Below are positions 30,640-42,304 of a DNA stretch of 64,000 nucleotides, in pieces. A model generated the notes under the pieces. The model saw only the letters and a list, made by a program, of their open reading frames with translations. It ran no database searches and had not been told where the DNA came from. Source of the DNA: Ascochyta rabiei (taxonomy: Eukaryota > Ascomycota > Dothideomycetes > Pleosporales > Didymellaceae); the NCBI RefSeq assembly GCF_004011695.2, contig NC_082422.1, forward strand, positions 372,001 through 436,000. Direction: 5' to 3'. How positions within the stretch are numbered: the first letter of the stretch is position 1; every line of letters starts with the position of its first letter. Made by a program: the position numbers and the translations under genes.

Positions 30640-33600
30640 CTAGTATTATTTTAGCGCTTCTTTAGAAAGATTTGTGCTAATTTCCTAGGAATTTTCTAAG
30701 TTAGGGAATCTGTCCTACTTAATAAGGTATTCCTACTGTCTATTATCTAGTTACCTTCTGTTAAGGACTTTTTCTACATCCTACACCTTCTCTTCCCCTT
30801 TAACTATAGGTTCTTATATTTATTTCTATATAATTAGAAGTTAACTTCTTAGTATGTATAGGTCTAGCAGTAACACATAGAATACTAGATAGATCTTCTT
30901 TATTTCTAGCAGGTCTACTCTATATACACTAGGGCTCATCTAGGCTATAATACTCCTAGGTCCTAGGTATTTCTAGTCTAACTTCATTTTTAGGCGTACT
31001 GTCCTAATGTTCTTACTAGAGACTAGTACTTTATTACCTACTTTAAAGGGTGCTAGTAGTTGTTTCTTATCTAAGTGTTTCTTTTAATACTTGTTTAACT
31101 TTTCTATATTTACTTTACAGGTAGCCTATAAGGAAATAACTCTAGCAGCCAATTCCTTAATAAGGGGAGATTCTCTGCCTTTTAATACTAAAGTAGGCTA
31201 ATCTGTGCTCCTTAGATCTATACTATAATAGGCTTAGAAAGGTGTTATATTTATAGATGCGTAAATACTATTATTATACGCAAATTCTACAATTAAAATC
31301 TATAGGGCCTAATTATCTTATTCTAGAGTACAGTAGCAACGTAAGTACTATTTAAGAGTCTGATTTTGCCTTTCTATTTAGCCATCTGTCTAGAAATAAT
31401 AGGCTAATATTAAGACTTATCTTAAGTTTAAATAGTAGTTAAAGGTTTCCTACATCTTTAAGTTTATTAGCAGCCCTTAATCTAAGATAATTTGTCCTGG
31501 CGCGCTGTATAAGTAGATAATTTCTCTAATCTAGGTATATGCTAGATCGTTTCTATCCTAATTAGCCCTAGCAAGTATATAGTCTAATATTTTAGTTAAT
31601 TTATATACTACTACTAGTATAGAGTTATATACTAGCCTAGCTACCTTACTTAGAGGTAATTTTGTAATAAAATCTATTGTTACGTTCTCCTATAGCTAGC
31701 TTAGCACTATTAAAGGTTATAATAATTTATATAGTTTATGTTAGGTAGCAGTTAATCTCCTACATACTAAGCAGTTATAGCAGTAGTTAGATACATTCTT
31801 AGTAATGCCCTTCTAGGTGTATCTGCGCTAAATCTTCTCTAAGGTCCTTTGTGCTCTAAAGCGTCCTAACATTAGGTTATTATAACATTCTTTAATTATT
31901 TATTCTTTATCTTTTAGCCTTATAAGTAAGATACGCTTCTCCTTAGCTATATTATCTTTTTCTAGGTTATTTTGTCCTATTTTAACGTTACTTAACTCTT
32001 TTTTACTGCTAGAGAGTTTATCTATGTTGTCTAAGTCTGTTGTTAGCTCTATATAACTGTTCTCTCTTAACTCTTCTCTTTTAACATCCCTTATGTCCTT
32101 TCTTTCTTTTACAGACAAACAAACAGTTATAGCTACTACTAGGGGAGTATTAGGGTTCCTCCTAGTTAGTATCTCTTAAAGAAGTTATATAAAAGCGTTA
32201 TTATACTTTTATAAGAGGTCTTACCCCTCTCTTATATATTTAGGACGCTGTAAGAGTCTATCTATAGGGTTTATAGACCCTAGGTAATAAGTAATTATAA
32301 AATTAAACTTAGATAATACTAAGTATGCCCTTACTTACTAATAGCTAAGAACCTTTATCTCTATAAACTATTTTAGGTTTTAGTAATCTGTTAGGATCTT
32401 AAAGAAGGTACTATCTAAGTATCTTTGCTAATGCTGTAGGCTCTAGACAATTATAAGAAGTTTCTAGTTATAAGTATTATAGTTATACTCTACTTAGATT
32501 AACTTCTTTAAATAGAAGTCTACAGGCCTCTATTAGGCCAGCTTCCCCTCTCTAGGGACTAGTTAACTAAGGGTTCCTAAGATAGCGCCTCTAGAGGCAT
32601 CTACTTCTATCCTAGTCTGTCTCCTAGGTATAAAATAAACTAAGATAGGTACGTTAATAAATAAATCCTTTATATTTTAGAAAGCTTATAGGGATTCTTT
32701 ACTTAGCTTAAGAGGCTAACTCTCCTTCTTCCTTATTACTTAACTAGATTTAACTAAATTTAGCCTTTTCTAGGTTAATTAGGTTAATAGTATGGCTAAT
32801 TTAGAAAACCCTATAATAAACCTCTAATAGTAGTTTATAAAGCCTATAAATACTTAAATATTATAAACTGTGCACAGGATTAGCTATTCTTAGATTATTT
32901 TAACCCTGTCTAGATTAATGCTAACCCCTTTAGGCAAGACTATGTACCTAAGGTACTCTGTACGTTAATAGTGCTATTTACACTTATCTAAGCGCATATA
33001 GAGGTTTACTTTAGAAAGCCTCTCTAAGACCTCCTTAATATGTCTAGCGTAGTCTTCCTCTATCTTAGAGTATACTAATATGTTGTCTAGATATATAATA
33101 TAAGTTATATTAACTAATCCTATTATTGCCTTGTTTATATAGGCCTAAAATTAGGTAGGAGCATTTATAAGTCTAAATAGCATTACTATATACTTAAAAT
33201 GTCTATACCTAGTTTAAAAAGTAGTCTTCTATTTATCTCCTTTCTTAATTTAGATTTAGTAATATGCCTTATGTATATCTAGTTTAGTATAGAACTTAGC
33301 TTACGCTAGTTATTCTAGTAACTCTGTAATTAGTAGTAATAGATAGTAGTTTTTAACTGTTATCTTATTTAGACCTCTATAGTCTACACATAGTTGTAGG
33401 TTACTGTCTTTCTTCTTTACAAAGAGAATAGGCGCCCCTGCTAGCGACCTTAAGTGTTATATCTAGCTACGTTATAGATATTCTGCTAGATACTTCCTAA
33501 GTATTTCTAATTCTGTTATAGATAGTCTGTATAACAGTTAGTAGGGGGGAGTAGCTCCTTCTGTAATATTAATTACTAGGTTGTGCTCTCTATGCTCTAG

Positions 33601-34603
33601 TAGGACTTAAGCATTATCTTCTAATCCTAAGTGCGTATATTTGCAATACACTTCTAAAATTAGGCCCTTTTTAGCAGATATTAGGTTATATATACCTAAT
33701 AAGTTTACTATATATATATAAACATCTACTAAGAGACTTCTTATAGTGCGTTTAAACTCTTTAGCATCTTCTAATACTATTTTCTTTAGTTTAGGAGAGT
33801 CCCTATACTTCTTCCCTTAGAAGAGCATACACTAGCTTAAATAGCTTAGCTTAGGGTTTATCTAGTTAATCTAGGGTAATCTAAGGTATATCTTATACCT
33901 TTATAGGTCTATAACTATAAAAGGTATCTGTTAGACCTCCTGTCTTCTACAGGAGTTAATAATAGATACTTCTGCTGTAGTTACTCTATAGATAGGCAAT
34001 TCTGCTCTGCCTACACCTTTAGCTACTATTTTATTTAATAGTGTAACCTCTAGATCCTGCTCCTTTGCTAGGAGAACTAAAATTAAGTTTAGTTGTAACC
34101 CTCTATCTATTAAGGCTTCTACATTCTCTATATTACCTATAGATGCTTTAACTATAAGTAGGCGTATATGGTTTAGATATACTACCTTATAAAAAGAGAT
34201 ATTCTTCTTCTTCTTTTTAGATAATTTAATATAGTCTACAAGAGAGGAAATTAGGTCTTAGGTCTCTTATCTTTTCCTAACTTATCTAGAGCAGGGTCTT
34301 TCTAGTTTAACTTTAGCTTTAGGTAGTTAGGGCAGTATTAACTAGTTTTTCTATACTTAAGGTATATGTTTTATGTCTTATATAGCCTATCTTAGCCCTT
34401 TTTACCCTTTACTAGCTCCTTACAGAACTTCTTAGACTTAAATAACTTTTTTAGAGTTTTTGTGTTCCCCTTTAACCTAGAGTTACTAAATTAGCACTTC
34501 TGTAGTCCTTTGTTAGTTATCTTACCCTTAGCTAGAGTCTTCTCAGGTATCTGTTAGCTATGCTAACCTAGTCTCTAGTTAATAATATTAGCTTGTTCCT
34601 CTA
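30640..34603 (-). pseudogene. RIP-mutated gag-pol of gypsy copy 2, 5' truncated
   Basis: Same domain order as copy 1 shifted by 21,250: chromodomain about 30640-30795, integrase about 31290-31870, RNase H about 32250-32630, RT about 33000-33500, CCHC about 34330-34370. Carries the same stop codons through most of pol. Truncated inside gag. Confidence 0.85.
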
Positions 34604-36733
34604 CCGTGTCCGTGCGCGTGATGCCCGGATTCGCGTAACGCCCTACTAACCGCCTTAACGCTTATACAGAGATGAGGTTATACAGCCACCTACAATAGCT
34701 ATTATTATAAGATTTTGTGGTAGAGTAGTAAAGTAATGCTTGCAATTAATTTAGCCTATCTATATTTACTTAGAAGGGTAATGTTGCAGCTGCTGCAGGT
34801 AGTAATAGTTAGGGCAGCTGGAGGCAGCAATAGGGGACTACGTCCACCAACATTATCCCTAGGAGCACGTTTTTAACGCTTTTTTAGCTAAGTTGCTTAT
34901 AAAGCTTTCTTTTTACCCCTTTAAGGCAATTATATAGCTTTTGCAGCATTAAGCTCTTGTTATTAACGCTGCTTTTTAGCCTCCTGTTTGGCCTTCTAAT
35001 TTGCTGTATCAGCCTTCTCCTTCTTACGTACTACCTTAGCTGCCTCTTACACTACACGCCTCTTCTCCTTCTCCTTCTTCTTAACTAGCTTCTTAGCAGC
35101 TGCTACTTCCTTACTAGTAGCTTTTCTAAGCCTCTCCTCCTTCTCCTTATGTTGTCTGACTTGCTTATAGAAGTGTGCTTTATTAACCTTTCTAGGTAAC
35201 TAGAACACTGCACTACTATAGTACTTCTGCTGTTGCTGCAAGTCTAAGGTTTTACTCTTCTTTTTGTGCTTCTTCTGCGTCTTTAGAGTCTTTTTAAGGC
35301 TATCTATCTTATGCTAGAAGAGTAAGGTTTTAACTAAGATATAGTAGATTAATCATCTTATCTTTTTAACGTTACTCTTACTCTAGTTTTTAACTACACG
35401 CTGCAACAACGTCTCTATTTTAAGCTAATCCTTGTTGCTATAAATAGACAATAAGGACCTATCTAAATCTAAGCTCTCTAGTGTTTTAACAAAGCAGTAG
35501 AGGATAATGTTAGAATTAAGTAGATAGATACCTGTTGCCTTAAAGGACTTAAGTATTACCTTTTTAGTAAAGCTACACATCTACGCTAGCCAGAATAGGC
35601 AGAAGAAGTCTGCTCTAGTAATAGGTACGTTGTTTTAAGCCTTATAGATGTGTGTTATAACTACTTTTAAGTATACTATTAATAGAGGCTTAAACAGCAC
35701 TATATTAAGCAGCTAGAGCGTTTAGGTTAAGTAAGGGGGAAGGACAGCTAGAAGGATCTTGTAGTTATTATAGTACTTAATAAAGTCTATTGTTATATAG
35801 GATCTGTGGCTATCTAGTATTAAAAGCCTCTACTTTCTTTATGCTTTCTCCTTAGTGTAGCAATTAAACACCTGCTTAAGCTAGGCAAGGCCTATATCCC
35901 TATTTGTCTACCCTAAGAAAGATAATATAACTATTATAGAGTGTTTTTCTAGCTTAATTTTAGCTACCTAGTCTAATTTAATACTAGCGTTAGCTAACTT
36001 ATAGATAATGCCTAGTAGTAGTACTGTTCTATTACTACACACACACGCTATAAGCGTCTGCTAAGCTTAGTTACTATCCTAGATAGATGCTTTAATCTCT
36101 CCCTTTATCTATATACACTTACTAAACATATATTTTATCTTACCTTTAATGCTAATTATAAAGCCCTTTTTATCTATATTATGTGTGTAGTAACCCTTAA
36201 TAGAGTATTTAGAGATTTTGTACTATAGTAGGTTAAAGTAGAGCGTATATTTATTATAGGAATTAGTATTATAACATAGTTAATCTATCCTAGTAGAGTA
36301 ACGCAAGATAAGATAGATAGAGTACTTGTTAATAAAGCAGGTAACCTAGCTCTTACTAACTAGATTTTAAGCCACTAGCAACGCAAAATTCTGGATTATC
36401 TCTCTAGTAGGTAGTAAGTAATAAGTACTAAGCAACTCTATATACTTTATAAGCTCTATCTCCTGTTATAGCGTTAAATGTTGCTAGTTAATGTCCTTAG
36501 TCTCCTAGGAGTCCTAAACGTGCTTGTGTCTCTAAGCTAGAGTTACGCAGTTAACGCTAAACCTAGTAGCAAAATGCTAATACATAAGTTTTTTGCCTAG
36601 TTTTAGCGCATTAATTGCTGTAAGCGCTTTGTTAATAGCTGCTATAGTGGTTAAGTTACGACGCGTTAAAGTATGGTGTAGTTGTGATAATTCAGTTGTT
36701 GCGCGACTCTGGTTGTTGCGCGCACGGACACGG
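34604..36733 (-). mobile_element. Fot1/pogo-type DNA transposon, RIP-mutated (copy 2, inverted)
   Basis: 2130 bp, flanked by TA (34602-34603 and 36734-36735), with the same terminal inverted repeats as copy 1 but transposase on the minus strand. Its left repeat has extra mutations (GTGATGCCCGG in place of CAACGACCGG). Left neighbour is gypsy; right neighbour is the 3' half of the RRM gene. The two copies differ at scattered sites, including places where one has an intact LGW-type motif and the other does not. Confidence 0.9.
34850..36550 (-). pseudogene. Mutated Fot1-type transposase, copy 2
   Basis: Reverse complement of the copy 1 coding region: Lys/Glu-rich C-terminal coiled coil at about 34960-35180, DDE region about 35560-35910, CENP-B-type helix-turn-helix near 36330-36420. 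Numerous stops. Confidence 0.75.
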
Positions 36734-36758
36734 TAAGCCCTCTACAGGCGCTAATCAG

Positions 36759-37396
36759 AACTTCTGTGATGCTGTTTTGGATAATGCAACCGCAGCCCAT
36801 CTTGCGGTCAAAGAGCTCCACGAGTCGGTACTATTTGATCGCAGAGTCAAAGTCCAACGTTTCACCAGCCCTTGACGACACTCCGGCTTGCGTCTCGAGT
36901 ACGATTGGGTTGCATCGACGGATCCCAATCCTGAACGCGCGCAATGCAGACCACCGCTTCTCAGCGTCCCGTCGATATTTTTAAGCCTGTTCGAGAGGAC
37001 CGTCGCGTGACGGTTTCCTGTTTTGGCCCTCAAATTTTGAACGCGACCCGTGAGTACGAAAACATGTACAGAATGCTCCACATGTACATCTTCGCCCTGA
37101 GCGAAACCATGTCGCCACATCCCAACAAACGGGCCTACTAGTCATCAGTTCATGCCTACTTCTGCACCCGAGATGAAGCCGATCATGCTCTACACACCTT
37201 TGATGGGTATAACATGTTCGGCACCCGGTGCATGGTGCGGAAATATCAGATCCCCGTCAAGCATCTCGGAATTTCCTGGGACTCTGGCCGGAAGGGAGAA
37301 CACTTCTCCGGACGTGATCAAGGTAGTGCAGCGGGCACCAACTTTGAGCGTGTAAGCCCACCCAAGAGTTCGTCTTGTGTCCTGCAGCCTCTATGA
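36759..37396 (+). pseudogene. 3' part of an RRM RNA-binding protein gene (two RRMs), decayed
   Basis: After Fot1 copy 2 an intron-like end (CTCTACAGGCGCTAATCAG) precedes NFCDAVLDNATAAHLAVKEL and FDRRVKVQRF, the beta-3/alpha-2/beta-4 half of an RRM. A TGA (36873) and a frame change follow. A second RRM begins near 36990 (DRRVTVSCFG) and continues, interrupted by one TAG at 37138, into VHAYFCTRDEADHALHTFDG and YNMFGTRCMVRKYQ, with a Ser/Gly-rich C-terminus ending at 37396. The missing first half of RRM1 fits the fragment at 22493-22693. One stop, one frameshift and a transposon make this a pseudogene. Exact protein family not identified. Confidence 0.65.
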
Positions 37397-37672
37397 GCTC
37401 TAACGTCGCACTATGCCTACGTTTACACAGGCGAACAAGCCGGTGTCTAGGCTCTCGATAATGCTAATTCACAACTCTGGGCTCAAGAATAAGTGTTTCG
37501 GAAAGCAATCTGGGAAAGTGTGACAATAAAATATGGGCTCCCTCTCACACCTACTGATGAGGCACCTCACAGACGCACTGTACTACCACAGTATGCCGTA
37601 CTCAGACTGTTGATCATGTCGAAATGCTGATGCAGAGCAACAAGCCCTATGCTAGACCGTCGAAATAGTCTC
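37397..37672. other. Intergenic spacer
   Basis: Short region between the RRM pseudogene and the convergent dienelactone hydrolase gene; no feature seen. Confidence 0.5.
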
Positions 37673-38555
37673 TTAGCTCAACCACTCTCCCCACCACCTT
37701 ACTGCGGCCCCCTTCCCCTTGGCCATCGCCTCCCTCTCGCCTGGCACCTTTTCATTTCCTCTCGTCAAACATCCATGCGGCACGCCCGGAAAATGAACCC
37801 ATTCAAACGGCACATTCCGTTTCGCAAGCAGCGTCTTAAAAGCATACTCCTTCATCTCATCCGAAAACATACCATCCTGCTCCGGACTCAGCAATATGAC
37901 CGGCACTTCCACACCATCAAAGTCTTCATTCGTGGCCCAGCTGGGGTGCGCACAGACGATAGCATCGACAAGTTTGACAGCAGCGAGGCGTAAGACAGCC
38001 CAACCACCAAAGCAGAACCCCGCTGCGCCGAGCTTGATGTAGCCTTTGGATTTGATCTCCTTGGCTGCGGCGAAGATCTCGGGCTCGCGGATCGAGCGGG
38101 CGTTGCGTTTGCTGAACCCGGCCAAGTCCAGGTCACCCCAGCGCTCTTCACAGATGGCGTCTGCGTCGAGGACCTCACCGCCGAAAAATCGGGGAGGTAA
38201 ACTGTCACGTTTGCCTGGGGGTTTGTCAGCGTTGCCATCCTTTGAAAGCATGAAAACGCAGCGAACATAAGATCCAGCTCTAGCATCTATCAACTTCCAA
38301 AGAAACGAACATAGCAAGTCATCCATCCAAAGAAAAAGAGCCACTGACCTCCCTCGCATAATGATCAGCCAGCAGCCTCGCATTCCCAAACCGCCATCCC
38401 AGCGCATCATGCACATACAGCACCGCCTTGTCACTATTATCCCCCGTCACATACGCCGGCAACCCAGCCACCTTCTCTTCGCGCCCAGAAGGCAGACCAC
38501 CCCACTGGAACGAGGTCAGACAGCAGGATCTGAACGTAGTCGTCGAGTCGGCCAT
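37673..38555 (-). CDS. Dienelactone hydrolase family protein, with single-base frameshift
   Basis: Alpha/beta hydrolase of the dienelactone hydrolase family (carboxylester/lactone hydrolysis; physiological substrate unknown). Exon 1 is 38555-38349 (MADSTTTFRSCC to ADHYARE). A 134-bp intron spans 38348-38215 (GTCAGT...GCTGAC...CCCAG). Exon 2 starts 38214 (ANVTVYLPDF). The frame then has to shift within an A5 run at 38184-38188 to continue as FGGEVLDAD; adding one base would make the total 249 codons plus stop, the usual family length. The catalytic triad is visible: nucleophile elbow GFCFGG, Asp in LSPEQDG, His in PGVPHGC. The missing base in a homopolymer may be a sequencing error or a true null mutation. 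Confidence 0.8.
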
Positions 38556-38699
38556 GGTGCGCGGGCCTCTGCAACAACTGCGGAGTGAGCATCAACTTAT
38601 GCAGTAAAGTGGTGCGTGGTTGGAAGCAAGACACTTGACGCGCCAGAGTCAGAGTGCCGATCAACTCCACGGAAGATCTCATCGCGTTTTATATCTCTA

Positions 38700-39415
38700 C
38701 TGATCATCGCCCGTGCAGCATGCCGGGCTGACATGCGGACCCCAAAACGGGTCTATCGCGCGGGCGCTGGCCTTAACTCCATAACTGGTCCGCTGCAATC
38801 GCAGCGCAATTTCATCCGTCATAGGGCCCCAGTTCTGCTATTTATCGAAAACATGTCCAAGCTAGCTTTGAATCACGCGCCTGGGAAGTGGAACTCCCAC
38901 TCGGAATTCCGCTGCTTGGTGGACGGCCGGAGTTTGCAGGTACGAAGTGCCGATGTGGGAGGGTGGTGTTGGATTCGCGGTTGGCGAATTACCTTCAAGT
39001 GAGTACGAGCCATAGTCGCTGATTTAGTGCTCTTTTAGCCATGGGTTTTTTTTGCGCGCTGCTGCTTTAGTTTGCTGTGAGTTTGGACGTCGTTTATAAG
39101 CACCAATCCACACACAGGGTCCAGCATAGAGTTCAGCTTAGCAACAAGACACGGTGACTCGGAGATGGGTAGGGTGCGAGCAAAGCGCATGATAGTGGTA
39201 TAAAATTGGTGTGTAGCGCCTGTTGAGAGGCCAATGCATCTAAAGTAAAACAACGCAACGCAAGCGCCGCTCTGGACTTTCCCTCGGTGTCAAACTGCCT
39301 CCTTTCTTTGTGCAGAGTGATGAACTCTACGCCGTGAACGCCGTTCTAATGTGCATGAGTATGGTACATAGGAGAAATAGTCGAAGCTTCGGTGGAATGC
39401 GCAACAAGTGTGAGG
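38700..39415. other. Intergenic region
   Basis: Between the dienelactone hydrolase start and the GTP cyclohydrolase stop. Open frames on both strands lack family features or splice support. Likely holds the hydrolase promoter and the cyclohydrolase 3' UTR. Confidence 0.5.
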
Positions 39416-40444
39416 CTACTTCCTGTTGATCAGGTTCAGAAACTCTTCTCTTGTCTTGGCCGCGCTCCGCATAGCGCCCAGCATGCAGCTTGTAGTAGTG
39501 GTGGCTCCTGTCTTCTGAACACCGCGCATAACCATACAAAAGTGGCTGGATTCGACGACAACGGCGACACCTTGGGGTTGCAGCATCTCGGAAAGTGCAA
39601 GGGCGACTTGCTTGGTAAGGCGTTCTTGGACCTGTAGTCGACGAGCGAACATCTCGGCGATACGGGCGAGTTTGGACAGACCGATTACGCGGCGGTTTGG
39701 AATGTAGCCAATGTGCATCTGTGGTTGTTAGTTGCTGTATCTTGACAAGGTACTGCGGAGGCTTACCCTTCCAGTAAACGGCACTAGGTGGTGCTCGCAG
39801 AGTGAAAAGATCTCAATGTCCTTCACAATAACCAGCTCATCGTGGTCCTCGTGGAAGACAGCGCCGTTGACAATGTCGCGTAGGTTCTCCTCGTATCCCT
39901 TGGTGAAGAAAAGCATGGCCTTTGCATATCGCTCTGGTGTATCTAGCAAGCCCTCACGATCGGGGTCCTCGCCGAGGCATTCCAGCATAGTCCTCACAGC
40001 GCCGGACAGCTTCTTCAGATTCTCTGCTTTCTCTTCTTCGGTGGCTTCCTTCCTGGTCCGTGTGCCTTTGCTGGGCCAACTAAGCCCATCGAAGTCGATT
40101 GTGGGGTGTTGTGTGTAGGGGCTGTGGGCGCGGCTGGTGGCTAGGGGTGTCTGCGGCTCATAGTGGTCTTCTACGTCGGTTTCGCCATTCCGGACGATGT
40201 GTCTGTTGTGCAGGCTGCCGCCATCAACGGCGGCACTCGAGCCTGCGGCAGCAGAAGGGAAGTAGCTCTTTGGTCCATCAAAGTCGACTATCTGACGGCC
40301 GCGCTCTGACAGTTGGATGGCATGGTGAAGACTGTCGCGCTCCTTCTGGTCGCGCGACTTGACTGACTTGACCGACTTCTTCAGCGGCGAGCCACCGTTG
40401 GCGATGTGGGAGGGGATGGCTGTGGGCTTCGCGTGCTCGTCCAT
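39416..40444 (-). CDS. GTP cyclohydrolase I
   Basis: Converts GTP to 7,8-dihydroneopterin triphosphate, the first step of folate and pterin synthesis in the cytosol; a homodecamer in known family members. Two exons: 40444-39767 (226 codons) and 39718-39416, joined across a 48-bp intron (39766-39719, GTAAGC...CACAG), giving 326 residues. The first about 130 residues are a Ser/Pro-rich fungal extension ([18 protein letters not shown]). The catalytic domain starts near residue 140 ([19 protein letters not shown]). Zinc ligands are seen as C216 and H219 in [10 protein letters not shown] and C287 in [10 protein letters not shown]; the GYIPN loop opens exon 2. Divergent from the kinase gene, sharing an intergenic region of about 1.9 kb. 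Yeast counterpart is FOL2. Confidence 0.95.
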
Positions 40445-42304
40445 TGTGGCTGCGGGGGACTTTCGCGGTCGAAAAGTTTTGGAGGGGCAGGGTATGTGGA
40501 TGTCGATTACATCTACCTAGGTCCCAATGTCCCAATGTCCCAATGCGGTGCTTATGTATAGGAGAGCGGCACAGGTGCCTGGATATTGCAGAATCAGATC
40601 TGGCGCATGCTGGTTCGGGGACATGGCGAGGGACGCGGGACCCGTGAGCCATATTCGAATGACCTTCTTTCGACCGAAAAGGCGTTAGCCAAGGCCGATG
40701 ACGCTCGCTGGCTCAGGGCGGCAGGGTGGGGTGGGCAGGTCGGCAACCGAAGGAAGGCGCGCCCGGTCACGGGTTGGCTGCGCTGCAAGCGGGCTAGGAT
40801 CGAGCAGGAGCGCTGACTGCAGCAACACGACACCACCGGCACCACCACCCGTCGCAGCCCATCCCCACCGCCAACACGCCTGCTCCAGGTATGTGAGGTG
40901 CTCCGAGACCAGCTGCTGTTTGTCTCGATATTCACAGTGCTCCCGCTAGGATGACGACGTCGTTCAGTCCGCCCTGAAGGGCTTGTAGTGACGGGTGGCT
41001 CTCTCGACTGACCACCAACATCATCTCGGCTCCAGCAGACCTGGCCGCTCACAGCCTGCGTTGTCATGGATGCCTCCACGATGTCGTCATGGTCTTGCGT
41101 GCTTCGACGATTTTGATACTCGGTTATAAGGCGAGGGAGACGGACGCACGACGTGCAGGGGAGGGGTGTGTTTGGCAAGCATTCATCACAATGATGGATT
41201 TGCTTCCTCGGCCATCTGCTGCGAAGCGCCAGTGTTTTTTCTTCTCCTAATTCGCAGCCGTGTATGACCCCATGGTTGACTTGAGCTGCACCCTGCGGCC
41301 GCGCCATTGCCTGCGGGCTTTGCTCTTGGATCCAAGACAGCACCCAGTACGCCTACGCTTCTGCTACTCTGGCGCACAGTCTGTACGGGTAAGCTCTGCG
41401 TCGCTGTCGACGACTGGCCTTCAGGCGAGCACACTGGAAGCAATCTGGCGCCTGCACACTTGTAGTGCACAATCGTCTACCGGTTTTTGGGTGTAGCTGC
41501 TGCCATGGTGCCGCAACAACATCTTGCACAGTCTTGGTGGAGGTAGTGGCCTCTATCGTGCGTGCAGTGGACTGAAAACCTCTGCCCAATCCTTGACCAC
41601 TCGAACATATCGTCAGGGATGCGCAGTACTATCAAGACGGCGGTCACCTCGCACTTTTACACACTGGACTGCATGACCTTTACTACAGTCTTTCTCACAT
41701 ACTTCTGGAAACATGCTGCCGCTGCAGTCCACGTTCATTCGTCGACGTTCACGACTCGGCCTTCTGCGCTCGCAGCTATCGCAACACCACCGGGCGCTTT
41801 GTTCACGGGTACGTACGCATGTGTCCTTGTAGTCTCCAACATGTGTGCATTAGATAGCTTTCGTGACTGGTGGAAGAGAGCTGCAGAGCTGCAAGCTGTT
41901 GGAGAGGCGCACATGCAAGATACAGACAGACGTTGAAGAACAGAGCTGCAGCTTGGGCAGGCTTCGAAGGCTGGAAGGGCTGCTTTCCCACCCGCTCCGC
42001 GGGTCACGAGGCTGGCTTGGCGCACGAAAAGGCGGCGACTGCGATGCTCGCTGCAACAGCACAGCCATCACTGAGAAGAGCCACACCTGTTACATCAGTG
42101 ACTGTGTCCCGGCCGCAGGCTTACTCCGAGATTTCTTCCTTATTGTTGTTATCTGGCGCCTTTCGTCATCAGGCTGAAGGGTTGCGGCTTGCGGCTTGTT
42201 GGTGGACTTCTGACGCTCGGTTCGGCTGTGACACTCAGACTCCCGCGAACCGCGAACCTTCTGAAAGCTGCATCTACCCCAGTTCTGATGAGATTCCCGC
42301 CTAC
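40445..42304. other. Divergent promoter / 5' UTR region
   Basis: Lies between the start of GTP cyclohydrolase I and the chosen start of the CTD kinase. It contains many moderately long overlapping open frames (for example 40594-41343 minus and 41870 onward plus) with no recognisable domain. A good donor (GTATGT at about 40891) raises the possibility of a spliced kinase leader. No firm feature. Confidence 0.5.

Larger units (their letters stand above)
28524..34603 (-). mobile_element. Truncated second copy of the minus-strand gypsy element (copy 2)
   Basis: Begins with the same 202-bp LTR (28524-28725) and follows copy 1 at a constant offset of 21,250 bases from about 29570 on, without indels. 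A 52-base deletion near 29360 accounts for the smaller LTR-side offset. It contains chromodomain, integrase, RNase H, RT, protease and CCHC remnants, and the opposite-strand ORF. It stops abruptly at 34603 (copy 1 position about 13353), where Fot1 copy 2 starts at a TA; the gag start and 5' LTR are missing. Confidence 0.9.

Noticed and set aside
40594..41343. 249-codon minus-strand open frame
   Set aside because: No domain, biased composition, overlaps other open frames in the divergent promoter region of two well-supported genes.
41870..42304. Upstream 145-codon extension of the CTD kinase frame
   Set aside because: Cys/Trp/Ala-rich sequence unlike the RS-rich kinase N-terminus; more likely leader sequence.
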